DNA of 32,133 bases, from the NCBI GenBank assembly GCA_016187725.1, contig JACPJE010000028.1, forward strand, positions 1 through 32,133, written 5' to 3'. The position numbers and the translations under genes are program-made. Position 1 is the first letter of the stretch. Each line of letters starts with the position of its first letter. Origin of the DNA: Candidatus Latescibacterota bacterium. GTDB taxonomy: Bacteria; Latescibacterota; UBA2968; UBA8231. Positions 8,536 to 15,650 of this stretch are shown here, in pieces. Below the pieces are notes generated by a model. The model saw nothing but the letters and a program-made list of their open reading frames with translations. It was not told where the DNA came from and searched no databases.

Positions 8536-9200
8536 TGCCCAAACCCTTTGATCTCCTGCCCTTTCTCTTGGAGGGAGCGTCGGTCACGGTCGAGGTGACG
8601 CTGGGAGCGGCGGCGGTGGCTTGCGCGGCGGCGTTGCTGGCTGGCCTGGGCCGGCTGTCGCGCCGTGGCCCGGTGCGCTGGTTGGCCGGAGCTTACGTCG
8701 AGTTGTTCCGCGGCACCTCGGCCCTGGTGCAGCTCTTCTGGGTGTACTTCGCCCTTCCCATGGCGGGCATCCGCTTCGAGGCGATGACCGCCGGCATCCT
8801 GGTGCTCGGTCTGAACACCGGCGCGTACGGGGCCGAGGTGGTGCGCGGGGCCATCCGCGCCATTCCCAGGGTGCAGCACGAAGCCGCCCTGGCCCTCAAT
8901 CTGACCCCTGCCCAGGAGATGCGGTACATCGTCCTGCCACAGGCCGTAGTCGCCATGCTGCCCTCGGCAGGCAATCTGCTGATCGAGTTGCTCAAAAACA
9001 CCTCGCTGGTCTCCCTGATCACGCTCAGCGAACTGACCTTCAGAGCCCAGATCCTGCGCGCCGAGACCCTGCGCACCATGGAAATCTTCGCCCTGATTCT
9101 GGTTATCTACTTCCTGCTGGCTCTGGCCATGACCTGTGGGGTGCGGACCCTGGAGCGCCGGTTCTCTTATGGCCTGGCCCACGGAAGAGGGAAAAACTGA
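8535..9200 (+). CDS. ehuC: Ectoine/hydroxyectoine ABC transporter permease
   Basis: 221 residues, HisM/GlnP-type amino-acid permease with about five membrane helices. The permease-ATPase coupling loop is visible as 'AIPRVQHEAALALNLTPAQEM' leading to 'VLPQA'. 'ELFRGTSALVQLFWVYFALP' is characteristic of this permease family. It pairs with EhuD to form the channel. The ATG overlaps the ehuB TGA by one base. Confidence 0.92.
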   Translation: MPKPFDLLPFLLEGASVTVEVTLGAAAVACAAALLAGLGRLSRRGPVRWLAGAYVELFRGTSALVQLFWVYFALPMAGIRFEAMTAGILVLGLNTGAYGAEVVRGAIRAIPRVQHEAALALNLTPAQEMRYIVLPQAVVAMLPSAGNLLIELLKNTSLVSLITLSELTFRAQILRAETLRTMEIFALILVIYFLLALAMTCGVRTLERRFSYGLAHGRGKN

Positions 9201-9856
9201 TCTTCGACACGAATTTTGCCCTGCAAGTGCTGCCGGATCTCCTGGGTGCGTTGTGGATCACGGTGTGTGCTGCCCTTGGGGGGATGGCGTTGGCGCTGAC
9301 GCTGGGATTGGTCTGGACCATCGCCCGGCAGTCGCAGGTAAGAGTGGTTTCCTGGCCGTCAGCCTGTTTGGTGGAATTTGTCAGGAGCACGCCGCTTTTG
9401 GTGCAGATCTACTTTTTATTCTACGCCTTGCCCGGCCTGGGCCTGAGGCTGTCGCCACTGATGACCGGAGTGGTGGCCCTGGGGCTGCACTACAGCGCCT
9501 ACACCTCCGAGGTCTACCGCGCCGGCATCGAGGGGGTGCCCAGGGGTCAGTGGGAGGCGTCGAAGGCCCTGAATCTGAGTCCAGTTCACGCCTTCCGGCA
9601 CGTTATCCTGCCCCAGGCCATCCCGCCCTCACTCCCGGCCCTGGGCAACTATCTGGTGGCGATGTTCAAGGACACACCCATACTGTCGGCTATCACAGTA
9701 CTGGAAATGCTCCAGACCGCCAAACTCGTCGGCGCCGAGACCTTCCGCTACCTGGAACCGCTGACGCTGGTAGGCGTGCTCTTTCTCGTCCTCAGCCTGT
9801 GCTCTGCCTCGCTGATCCGCTGGCTGGAGCACCGCCTGGTGCTCAGAACCTCCTAG
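9197..9856 (+). CDS. ehuD: Ectoine/hydroxyectoine ABC transporter permease (unusual start codon)
   Basis: About 219 residues, the second HisM-type permease. 'EFVRSTPLLVQIYFLFYALP', the coupling loop 'GVPRGQWEASKALNLSP' and 'VILPQAIPPSLPALGNY' are clear. The expected N-terminus ('FDTNFALQVLPDLLGAL') has no ATG, GTG or TTG before it in a usable place. The best-placed codon is CTG at 9197, which overlaps the ehuC stop as CTGA and follows the purine-rich GGAAGAGGG at 9183-9191. An ATC at 9200 or an internal GTG near 9227 are alternatives. The open frame extends upstream inside ehuC but reads as shadow sequence there. Confidence 0.88.
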   Translation: MIFDTNFALQVLPDLLGALWITVCAALGGMALALTLGLVWTIARQSQVRVVSWPSACLVEFVRSTPLLVQIYFLFYALPGLGLRLSPLMTGVVALGLHYSAYTSEVYRAGIEGVPRGQWEASKALNLSPVHAFRHVILPQAIPPSLPALGNYLVAMFKDTPILSAITVLEMLQTAKLVGAETFRYLEPLTLVGVLFLVLSLCSASLIRWLEHRLVLRTS

Positions 9857-9865
9857 GAGACGGCC

Positions 9866-10636
9866 ATGGCGCCCATCGTGAAGATGAGAAAGGTGAACAA
9901 GTCCTACGGTGAGTTGCGCGTGCTGTGCGACCTGGACCTGGAGATCGCTCCCGGAGAACACCTGGCGGTCATCGGATCGAGCGGTTCGGGGAAGTCGACC
10001 CTGCTCCGGCTCTTGATGACCATAGAAAAGCCGGATTCTGGCCATATCGAAATCGGCGGTGATTCGGTCTGGCAAATGCCCAGTGACAAAGGGCCGGTTC
10101 CCGCCGATCAGGGGCATCTGCGGCGGATACGAGGCAAGGTCGGGATGGTGTTCCAGCACTTCAACCTGTTTCCACACCTGAAGGTGCTGCAGAACCTCAC
10201 CCTGGCGCCGATCAACGTCCTCAGCCTTTCGCGGGCAGAGGCAGAGGAGCGGGCCCAGGACTTGCTGCGCATGGTCGGACTAGAGAGCAAGGTCGATGCC
10301 TACCCGGCCCAGTTGTCAGGGGGACAGAAGCAGCGGGTGGCCATTGCCAGGGCCTTGGCGATGCGCCCCGAGGTCATGCTCTTCGACGAGGTCACCTCCG
10401 CTCTTGACCCGGAGTTGGTGGGCGAGGTGCTCAATGTCCTCAGAGAACTCGCTAAGAGCAGCGAGATGACCATGATCGTGGTGACCCACGAGATGAATTT
10501 CGCCAGGGAGATCGCCAATCGCGTGATCTTCTTCGGGCAAGGGAGGATTATCGAAGACGATACCCCTGAGGTGATTTTTACCGATCCCAACCACGAGCGC
10601 ACCCGTGAATTCCTGAGGACTACTCTCAATGCCTGA
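9866..10636 (+). CDS. ehuA: Ectoine/hydroxyectoine ABC transporter ATP-binding protein
   Basis: 256 residues. Walker A is GSSGSGKST, the Q-loop is '[11 protein letters not shown]', the signature is LSGGQKQR, Walker B is '[14 protein letters not shown]', and the H-loop is '[15 protein letters not shown]'. This is the GlnQ/HisP polar amino-acid type, and together with ehuBCD it identifies EhuA. It energises import of ectoines for osmoprotection or reuse. It starts 9 nt after ehuD with AGGAGA just upstream, and completes the order ectABCD-ehuBCDA. The order B-C-D-A differs from ehuABCD of rhizobia. Confidence 0.93.
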   Translation: MAPIVKMRKVNKSYGELRVLCDLDLEIAPGEHLAVIGSSGSGKSTLLRLLMTIEKPDSGHIEIGGDSVWQMPSDKGPVPADQGHLRRIRGKVGMVFQHFNLFPHLKVLQNLTLAPINVLSLSRAEAEERAQDLLRMVGLESKVDAYPAQLSGGQKQRVAIARALAMRPEVMLFDEVTSALDPELVGEVLNVLRELAKSSEMTMIVVTHEMNFAREIANRVIFFGQGRIIEDDTPEVIFTDPNHERTREFLRTTLNA

Positions 10637-10707
10637 CGAGACCGTTTTTCTCGGTTGAGCGTCTGTCTGGATGTCAATTATCCTCGCCTAAAAAAAGGAT
10701 CCCCGTG

Positions 10708-11553
10708 ATGCCTGCGCATTTGGAAGACGGACAGCACGCGCTGAGTTCATACCTTGCGGATATTACCAACTCCCAACCCCTGAGCCGCAAACGCGAGCTA
10801 GAGTTGGCGGCCCGCATCAAGAAGGGGGATCTACAAGCCCGCGACGAACTGGTGAAGGCCAATCTGCGCTTTGTGGTGGAGGTTGCCAAGGGCTACCAAA
10901 ACCGCGGCTTGCCACTGACCGACCTGATCAGCTCTGGCAACCTGGGCCTGTTGACCGCAGCCGAACGCTTCGACGGCAGCCGGGGCTTCAAATTCATTTC
11001 TTACGCGGTGTGGTGGGTGCGCCAGGCAATTCAGCAAACCCTGGCCGAGCAATCCCGTACCGTGCGCCTGCCAGCCAACAAGCTGAACCTGCGCAACAAG
11101 ATTATCCGGGCCTCACGCCAGCTTCAGCAGATCCGGAGCGATTTCCCCCCCTCCGTAGAGATCGCCCGGAAACTCAACCTGCCGCCGGCAGAAGTCGAGG
11201 AGACCCTACTTCACAGCGGTGCGGTGCTCTCCCTGGACGAGCCTTTTGTGGAGGGCGAGGAACTGAGCTTGCGCACTACGCTTGCGGATACCCACCAGCC
11301 GCCACCCGACGCGGCCATACTGCGCGACACCGCCCGGGCAGAATTGGAATACCTACTCCAAGGCCTGAACCAACGCGAGTTGCACATCATCCGCCTCTAT
11401 TTCGGTCTCAATGGCACCGAGGCCCTCACGCTGGATCAGATCGGGAAAATACTTCAGGTCACCCGCGAGCGGGTGAGGCAGGTGAAAAAACAAGCTCTCG
11501 GCAAACTCCGCCAATCAGAATGCCGTGCTGTGCTTCTGGCATTGGCGGAGTAG
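10708..11553 (+). CDS. RNA polymerase sigma-70 family factor, SigA/RpoS-like (group 2)
   Basis: 281 residues. Region 1.2 ('LSSYLADI ... LSRKRELELAARI'), region 2 ('ANLRFVVEVAKGYQNRGLPLTDLI', 'GFKFISYAVWWVRQAI'), region 3 and region 4.2 ('LQVTRERVRQVKKQALGKLR') are all present. Region 1.1 is absent and the protein is short, which suggests a non-essential group 2 factor rather than the housekeeping one. GTG at 10705 and ATG at 10708 are both possible after AAGGA (10695-10699); I chose ATG. It lies 71 nt after ehuA on the same strand with no strong terminator between, so it may be co-transcribed with the ectoine genes or drive them under stress. Confidence 0.9.
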   Translation: MPAHLEDGQHALSSYLADITNSQPLSRKRELELAARIKKGDLQARDELVKANLRFVVEVAKGYQNRGLPLTDLISSGNLGLLTAAERFDGSRGFKFISYAVWWVRQAIQQTLAEQSRTVRLPANKLNLRNKIIRASRQLQQIRSDFPPSVEIARKLNLPPAEVEETLLHSGAVLSLDEPFVEGEELSLRTTLADTHQPPPDAAILRDTARAELEYLLQGLNQRELHIIRLYFGLNGTEALTLDQIGKILQVTRERVRQVKKQALGKLRQSECRAVLLALAE

Positions 11554-11730
11554 GAGAACGGCATTGCCAAGCTCCTGCCGAGACCCTGGTGAGTTGCTCA
11601 GGGTATGGGATCGTGTTAGCGCTGGATTCGGGCCAGCATGTGGTAAGCCGAGAAGGCCACATCTCGTCTGCGTTGGCGGAGGAGCAGGGGTGGATTCTGG
11701 GGGAACGGCGCAGCGCTTGTGGAAGTGGGG

Positions 11731-13998
11731 TCAGTAGCTGAGACCCACGGCGCGGATGGCCCGCTGGGAGTCGGCGTCGCCGCTGACCTCCAGCCACACC
11801 AGGTAGATCCCCGGCGGCAACAGCCGGCCCTCCTCGTCGCGCCCATCCCAGCGCAACTGGTAGTGGCCGGCCAGACCTTCGCCTTCGGAGAGCTGGCGCA
11901 GGGTGCGGCCCTGCAGGTCAGAGACCCGGGCGCGCAGCGGGCGCCGGGCCAGGAGCTTGAGCACGTCGAAGGCGATGCGCAACTCGTCGTTGCTGCCGTC
12001 GCCGTTGGGGGTGAACACCGCCGGGGCGACCTCCAGATGGTCGAGCAGTTGGCCGCCCACCGGCAGGGAGACCACGTCCGTGGCCCCCTGCATTTCGGGC
12101 GCGGCGTCCCCCGGGTCCACCTGCTGGCGCAACGCGCCCTGCTCCATGAAGACCTGGAAGCGGGCCGGCTGGAAGAGGGTGGCGGCAAAACGCAGTTCGA
12201 GCAGGTCTTCGCGGCGCAGCGGGGCGGGCAGGCGCAGGCGCAGCCCCTGGTCGGCGGCCAGCATCTCGACTGCCAGGTCCCGGCCCCCCAGGCGCGCCCC
12301 GCCGAATTCCAGGGGCACCGGGGCCTCGACGGCCACCTGGTCAAAACCCTGGTCCCCTGCGGCGAAGCTGGGATGCAGGAAGTAGGTGAATTCCCGCCGT
12401 TCCCCCGGGCTCACCTGCTGGGGGGAGATCTCCCCCAGGGCCTGGCGGGCCAGGGGGCGCACATAGTGCACCCGCAGTTCCTCCAGGACGGCGCTGGCGT
12501 CGGGATGGTCGGCCAGCAATTCCACCTCCAGCTGGAAATAGCGGCGGGGCGAAGGCGAGCGGAAGGCCGCTCCTGAGACCAGGTAGGTCTCGCTCCACAG
12601 GCTCCAATCACCCCCCGGCTGCAGGGAGACCACCTTGGGTCCGCGGAAGGACTCGATCAGCTTTTCCCACTTGCGCTGGGTCAGTTCCTTGCCCTGCTTG
12701 TCGAAGTAGCGGGTCTCCTCCACCACCTGGTCCCCGCTGCGGCTGCGCACCAGCAGGCGGGCGCCGGGCTGCACCCTCGCCAGCCAGGACAGCTGAGTGA
12801 TATTCCAGCCCTGCCCCAGGTCGATGACCGGGGAGCGCAGCATGACCCGGGCCGGGTACCCCTCGCCGTAGACCTGAAACTCCCCCACCAGACCCAGGCC
12901 GTCATAGCGGGCCCCCTTCGAATCGATGCTGCCGCCGATGATCGCGTCCCCCTCGCTGGTGGGGTAGTAGAGGCGCAGGTACCGGGCGGCCACCGGCGCA
13001 AAGTTGTGGCGGAAATTGCGCCGCTCGAACAGGTTCTTGGGGTCGGCGGGCATTGAGGCCAGTTCCTGCCAGCGCAGGCTGCCGTCGGGGGCCAGGGCGC
13101 CGTTGGAATAGAGAATCTGGTAGGACAGGAAATTGGCATAGATATTGCGCAGCCGGGGTGGGATGCCCAGGGGCTCGCCCAGGAGCCAGACGGTATCTAT
13201 CCAGTAGGTGGCCCCCAGATCGATGCGGTAGTCGCCGGTGGTCTGGCGGCCGCCGGTGGAGCCCTTGGCCAGCGGGCTCACCCGCCAGGCGCTGACCAGG
13301 TCTCCGTCGAACATCACCGCCGGATTGCCGGCCACGGTGACGATCTCGGCCTGCACATCCACACTGCCCCCCTTGTCGATCAGACCGTAGGCCAGGTTGT
13401 CGCCGAAGACCCCCACCGAGACCTCGGCCAGCGCCGCCCCCTCGGTCTGACGCTCAGCCTGGATGCGGATGACCCGCACCAGCTCGTCGTCCAGGTCCAG
13501 GGCGATCTCGTGTTCCTGGTTGAAAGAGAAGCGCTGGCTGCGGCTGTATAGGAGAGTGCCCTCGACGATGACATTGGCGTTGTTGATGAACCGCTCCCCC
13601 TTGGAAAAGGAGACGGTGAAGAAGGCCGGGGCCAGGCGGTCCGGGGCAAAGCTCAGCTGCAGCCGCTGCACCGGCAATACCTGTTGTAAATCGATCTCGA
13701 TCCACCAGTCCTCGGCCGGGGTGTCCGCCGGCGGCCTCCAGGCCGTGACCGGATCGCCGTCGAAGGCGGCTGCAGCGCCGGCCCGGTCGGCGCCGGCCCC
13801 GCGCACCCTGGCCTGGCGCGCCGCGTCGATGGACTTGCGGCTGAAGACCGGGCTCAGCCTGCCGTCCTCCACCTCTAGGGGCCCGCGGGGATAAGTCCAT
13901 CCCTCCCAATCGGCGGCCTGGCGGAAGACCAGTTCCTCGGCAGGGGCCGGCAGGGCCGGGACCAGCAGGGTCAGGAACAGGGGGACAAGTCGCGGCAT
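11731..13998 (-). CDS. Secreted discoidin-like protein with gliding/T9SS-type C-terminal module
   Basis: 755 residues. Signal peptide at 1-20 (cut near PAPA-EE). Two discoidin-like (F5/8 type C) beta-sandwich regions are suggested by 'AFDGDPVTAWRP ... DWWIEIDL' (about 78-105) and 'MFDGDLVSAWRVS ... YRIDLGATYWIDTVWL' (about 230-272), ending near 375 with 'ARYLRLYYPT' and 'GEFQVYG'. The C-terminus has 'VFTPNGDGSNDELRIAFDV', 'LRWDGRDEEGRLLPPGIYLVW', the pattern of gliding-motility/CHU_C and FlgD-like modules in FCB bacteria. It probably binds carbohydrate or surface material outside the cell. Transcribed divergently from the TPR gene. On the minus strand, TATAAG (14007-14002) sits only 3 nt before the ATG, too close for a normal leader. 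Confidence 0.75.
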   Translation of the reverse strand: MPRLVPLFLTLLVPALPAPAEELVFRQAADWEGWTYPRGPLEVEDGRLSPVFSRKSIDAARQARVRGAGADRAGAAAAFDGDPVTAWRPPADTPAEDWWIEIDLQQVLPVQRLQLSFAPDRLAPAFFTVSFSKGERFINNANVIVEGTLLYSRSQRFSFNQEHEIALDLDDELVRVIRIQAERQTEGAALAEVSVGVFGDNLAYGLIDKGGSVDVQAEIVTVAGNPAVMFDGDLVSAWRVSPLAKGSTGGRQTTGDYRIDLGATYWIDTVWLLGEPLGIPPRLRNIYANFLSYQILYSNGALAPDGSLRWQELASMPADPKNLFERRNFRHNFAPVAARYLRLYYPTSEGDAIIGGSIDSKGARYDGLGLVGEFQVYGEGYPARVMLRSPVIDLGQGWNITQLSWLARVQPGARLLVRSRSGDQVVEETRYFDKQGKELTQRKWEKLIESFRGPKVVSLQPGGDWSLWSETYLVSGAAFRSPSPRRYFQLEVELLADHPDASAVLEELRVHYVRPLARQALGEISPQQVSPGERREFTYFLHPSFAAGDQGFDQVAVEAPVPLEFGGARLGGRDLAVEMLAADQGLRLRLPAPLRREDLLELRFAATLFQPARFQVFMEQGALRQQVDPGDAAPEMQGATDVVSLPVGGQLLDHLEVAPAVFTPNGDGSNDELRIAFDVLKLLARRPLRARVSDLQGRTLRQLSEGEGLAGHYQLRWDGRDEEGRLLPPGIYLVWLEVSGDADSQRAIRAVGLSY

Positions 13999-14072
13999 TT
14001 GCTTATATTGGCTCGGATGAAGGGCAGTCTATTCTTGAAGAGATAGCCGCTGGACCGGAGAAAGTCAAGCGC

Positions 14073-15392
14073 ATGGTTCCCCGCAGCGCGGTGTTCCGCA
14101 CCTTGTTCAGAAACCTGGGCTGGGCCGGCCTGGCCCTGGCCGCCCTGTGCTGGGGCCTGGGCACCGTGGAGATCTTGCAGTTCCTGAAGGCCGTCCCCGA
14201 GCCGGCCCTGGCGGGGTCGGGGATCTGCTGGGCCCTCTACGCCCTGCTGCGGGTCTGGGAGGAGACCCGGCCAATGGCCAGGGTGCTGTGTTCGGCCCAG
14301 GGACCGGGGGGCGAGCTGGTGCAGAAGGCCACCCTCCACGCCTTCAGGGAGCAGCAGAGCTACCGCGCCGGCCAGGAGGAAGAGACCCATTTCCTGCGCG
14401 GCGAGCAGCGCTTTGGCGACTGCCGCTTCGCCGATGCGGCCAGGCACTACCAGCAGAGCCTGGAACTCCGCCCCGCCCTGCCGGTCTGCCTCAACCTGAG
14501 CGCCGCCCTGATCAACGCGGCGCAGTTCGACCAGGCCGGCGAAATGCTGCTGCTGGGCCTGCAGCAGGCCCGCCACCAGGAGCGCCGCGATTACGAGGCC
14601 GCCTTCCAGGGCAACCTGGGCATCCTGGGTCTGCACCAGGGCCGGCTGGAGGCGGGCAGACAGGCCGCCGAGGAGGCCCTCGACCTCTTCACCAAGATCA
14701 AGGACCGCCGGGGAGAGGCCGACGCGCTGCTGGTCCTGGGCAGCATCCACGCCCGCCGGGGGGAGTGGGAGGAGGCCGCCCGCCTGTACCGGGCCGTGCT
14801 GAAGACCTATGAGGACATCGACCACCCCCTGGGCCGGGCCAATGTCCTGGCCGACCTGGGCAACGCCCGCCTGCACCAGGAGGAATACGACGAAGCACTC
14901 ATGCACTACCGGGCTGCCCTCACCCTGCACGAAGGGCAGGGCAATCCCCTGGGAAAGGCCAACGCCCTGACCAATATCGGCGTGGCCCACTTCCGCCGCG
15001 GCCAGCTGGATGAGGCCCGCCGCACCTACGAAGCAGCCCTGGAGCTGCACCGCCAGATCGGCGCTCTGGCCGGAGAGGCCGGCGCCCAGACCAACATCGG
15101 CACCGTGTTCTTCCGCCAGGGCAAGCTCGAAGAGGCCCTGCGCTGCTTCCAGGCCGCTCTGAAGATCCACCAGGAGACCGGGGACGCCCTGGGCCGGGCC
15201 ACCACCCTGACCAACCTCGGCAGCCTCTTCGCCCGCCAGCACCGCTTTCAGGAAGCGCTGGAGCCCCTCGAACAGGCCCGCATCCTCTACCTGGAGGCCG
15301 GGGCCCGCGGCCGGGGCCTGGAGGCCGTGGAAAAACTCATCGCCCGCCTCAGGCGCCGGCTGGCCCGCTCATCCGCAAAGGGAAAACCTTGA
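14073..15392 (+). CDS. Membrane-anchored TPR-repeat protein
   Basis: 439 residues. Two hydrophobic N-terminal segments (about 14-32 and 45-60) anchor it. From about 95 to 425 there are roughly eight tetratricopeptide repeats of the LGN/Pins-like 40-residue type, such as 'ALTNIGVAHFRRGQLDEARRT' near 300 and 'TNLGSLFARQHRFQEALEPL' near 385. A short basic tail follows. It should be a scaffold for protein-protein contacts at the inner membrane; the partner is unknown. GGAGAAAG precedes the ATG. The next promoter-like element begins inside its last codons. Confidence 0.85.
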   Translation: MVPRSAVFRTLFRNLGWAGLALAALCWGLGTVEILQFLKAVPEPALAGSGICWALYALLRVWEETRPMARVLCSAQGPGGELVQKATLHAFREQQSYRAGQEEETHFLRGEQRFGDCRFADAARHYQQSLELRPALPVCLNLSAALINAAQFDQAGEMLLLGLQQARHQERRDYEAAFQGNLGILGLHQGRLEAGRQAAEEALDLFTKIKDRRGEADALLVLGSIHARRGEWEEAARLYRAVLKTYEDIDHPLGRANVLADLGNARLHQEEYDEALMHYRAALTLHEGQGNPLGKANALTNIGVAHFRRGQLDEARRTYEAALELHRQIGALAGEAGAQTNIGTVFFRQGKLEEALRCFQAALKIHQETGDALGRATTLTNLGSLFARQHRFQEALEPLEQARILYLEAGARGRGLEAVEKLIARLRRRLARSSAKGKP

Positions 15393-15417
15393 CATTATTC
15401 AGCCGCTAGTGTACTTC
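15389..15417 (+). promoter_or_regulatory. Candidate promoter of the structured RNA ahead of ABC-F
   Basis: Perfect -35 TTGACA (15389-15394) overlapping the TPR stop codon, a 17-nt spacer, then TACTTC (15412-15417), which matches only the first two bases of the -10 consensus. A start near 15424 would place the 5' end just before the long base-paired region. Confidence 0.4.
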
Positions 15418-15447
15418 TCCAGTAGCACTCTTTCCCGGAGGGATGAG

Positions 15448-15474
15448 ATGATCCGCAGGCATCACCCCAGATAA
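15448..15474 (+). CDS. Possible 8-residue leader peptide (MIRRHHPR)
   Basis: ATG at 15448, stop TAA at 15472-15474, with GGAGGG (15437-15442) 5 nt upstream. Both the ribosome site and the start codon lie in the 5' arm of the closing stem of the structured RNA, so translation and folding would exclude each other. This is what ribosome-mediated attenuation needs. Very short frames also occur by chance in this composition. Confidence 0.35.
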   Translation: MIRRHHPR

Positions 15475-15602
15475 CGCGGTCCTGCACAGCCTCCCGCAGC
15501 CCTGCCGCCTGACAGTTGGCGGCGGTCCCTGTCTGGCTGTGCCCGGCCGCTCCCAGGTGCATGCCGGCCGCCACCACCCCCATCTCATCCCCTCTCATGA
15601 GG

Positions 15603-15639
15603 AGAGCCATCCGGATCACCGGATGGCTCTTTTGCTTTT
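15603..15639 (+). terminator. Intrinsic terminator just upstream of the ABC-F gene
   Basis: Perfect 12-bp stem AGAGCCATCCGG (15603-15614) with CCGGATGGCTCT (15619-15630), loop ATCA, followed by TTTGCTTTT. It lies only 11 nt before the ABC-F ATG, so it either ends a separate small RNA or conditionally stops ABC-F transcription. Confidence 0.85.
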
Positions 15640-15650
15640 GGAGCGCCCTG

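Larger units (their letters stand above)
15424..15639 (+). ncRNA. Structured RNA: ABC-F attenuator leader or 6S-like RNA
   Basis: About 215 nt folding by eye into one long interrupted hairpin. Closing stem: 15440-15450 with 15581-15591 (11 bp perfect). Second stem: 15458-15466 with 15556-15565 (9 bp, one bulged base). Open central region: 15467-15483 and 15543-15555. Apical stem: 15484-15491 with 15535-15542 (8 bp), capped by 15504-15509 with 15518-15523 (6 bp, 8-nt loop). An intrinsic terminator follows. A rod with a central bubble is the shape of 6S RNA, and GAGATG/CATCTC at the closing stem resembles the E. coli 6S ends as I remember them. But it sits directly before an ABC-F start codon and contains a possible leader peptide, as in attenuated resistance genes. 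The structure is well supported; the class is not settled. Confidence 0.6.

Noticed and set aside
10638..10655. Possible terminator after ehuA (CGAGA/TCTCG)
   Set aside because: Only a 5-bp stem with the T-run in the loop instead of after the stem.
11554..11730. Small open frames between the sigma factor and the discoidin-like gene
   Set aside because: Convergent 177-base gap with no ribosome site, no recognisable product and no clear terminator.
14002..14007. TATAAG on the minus strand as promoter of the discoidin-like gene
   Set aside because: It lies only 3 nt before the ATG and has a poor -35, so the start site would fall inside the start codon.
13971..15242. 423-codon open frame antisense to the TPR gene
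   Set aside because: Its apparent repetitiveness mirrors the TPR repeats of the real gene; composition is that of a shadow frame.
15395..15619. 74-codon open frame antisense to the structured RNA
   Set aside because: No ribosome site or recognisable product, and the same bases form the base-paired RNA and terminator on the plus strand.
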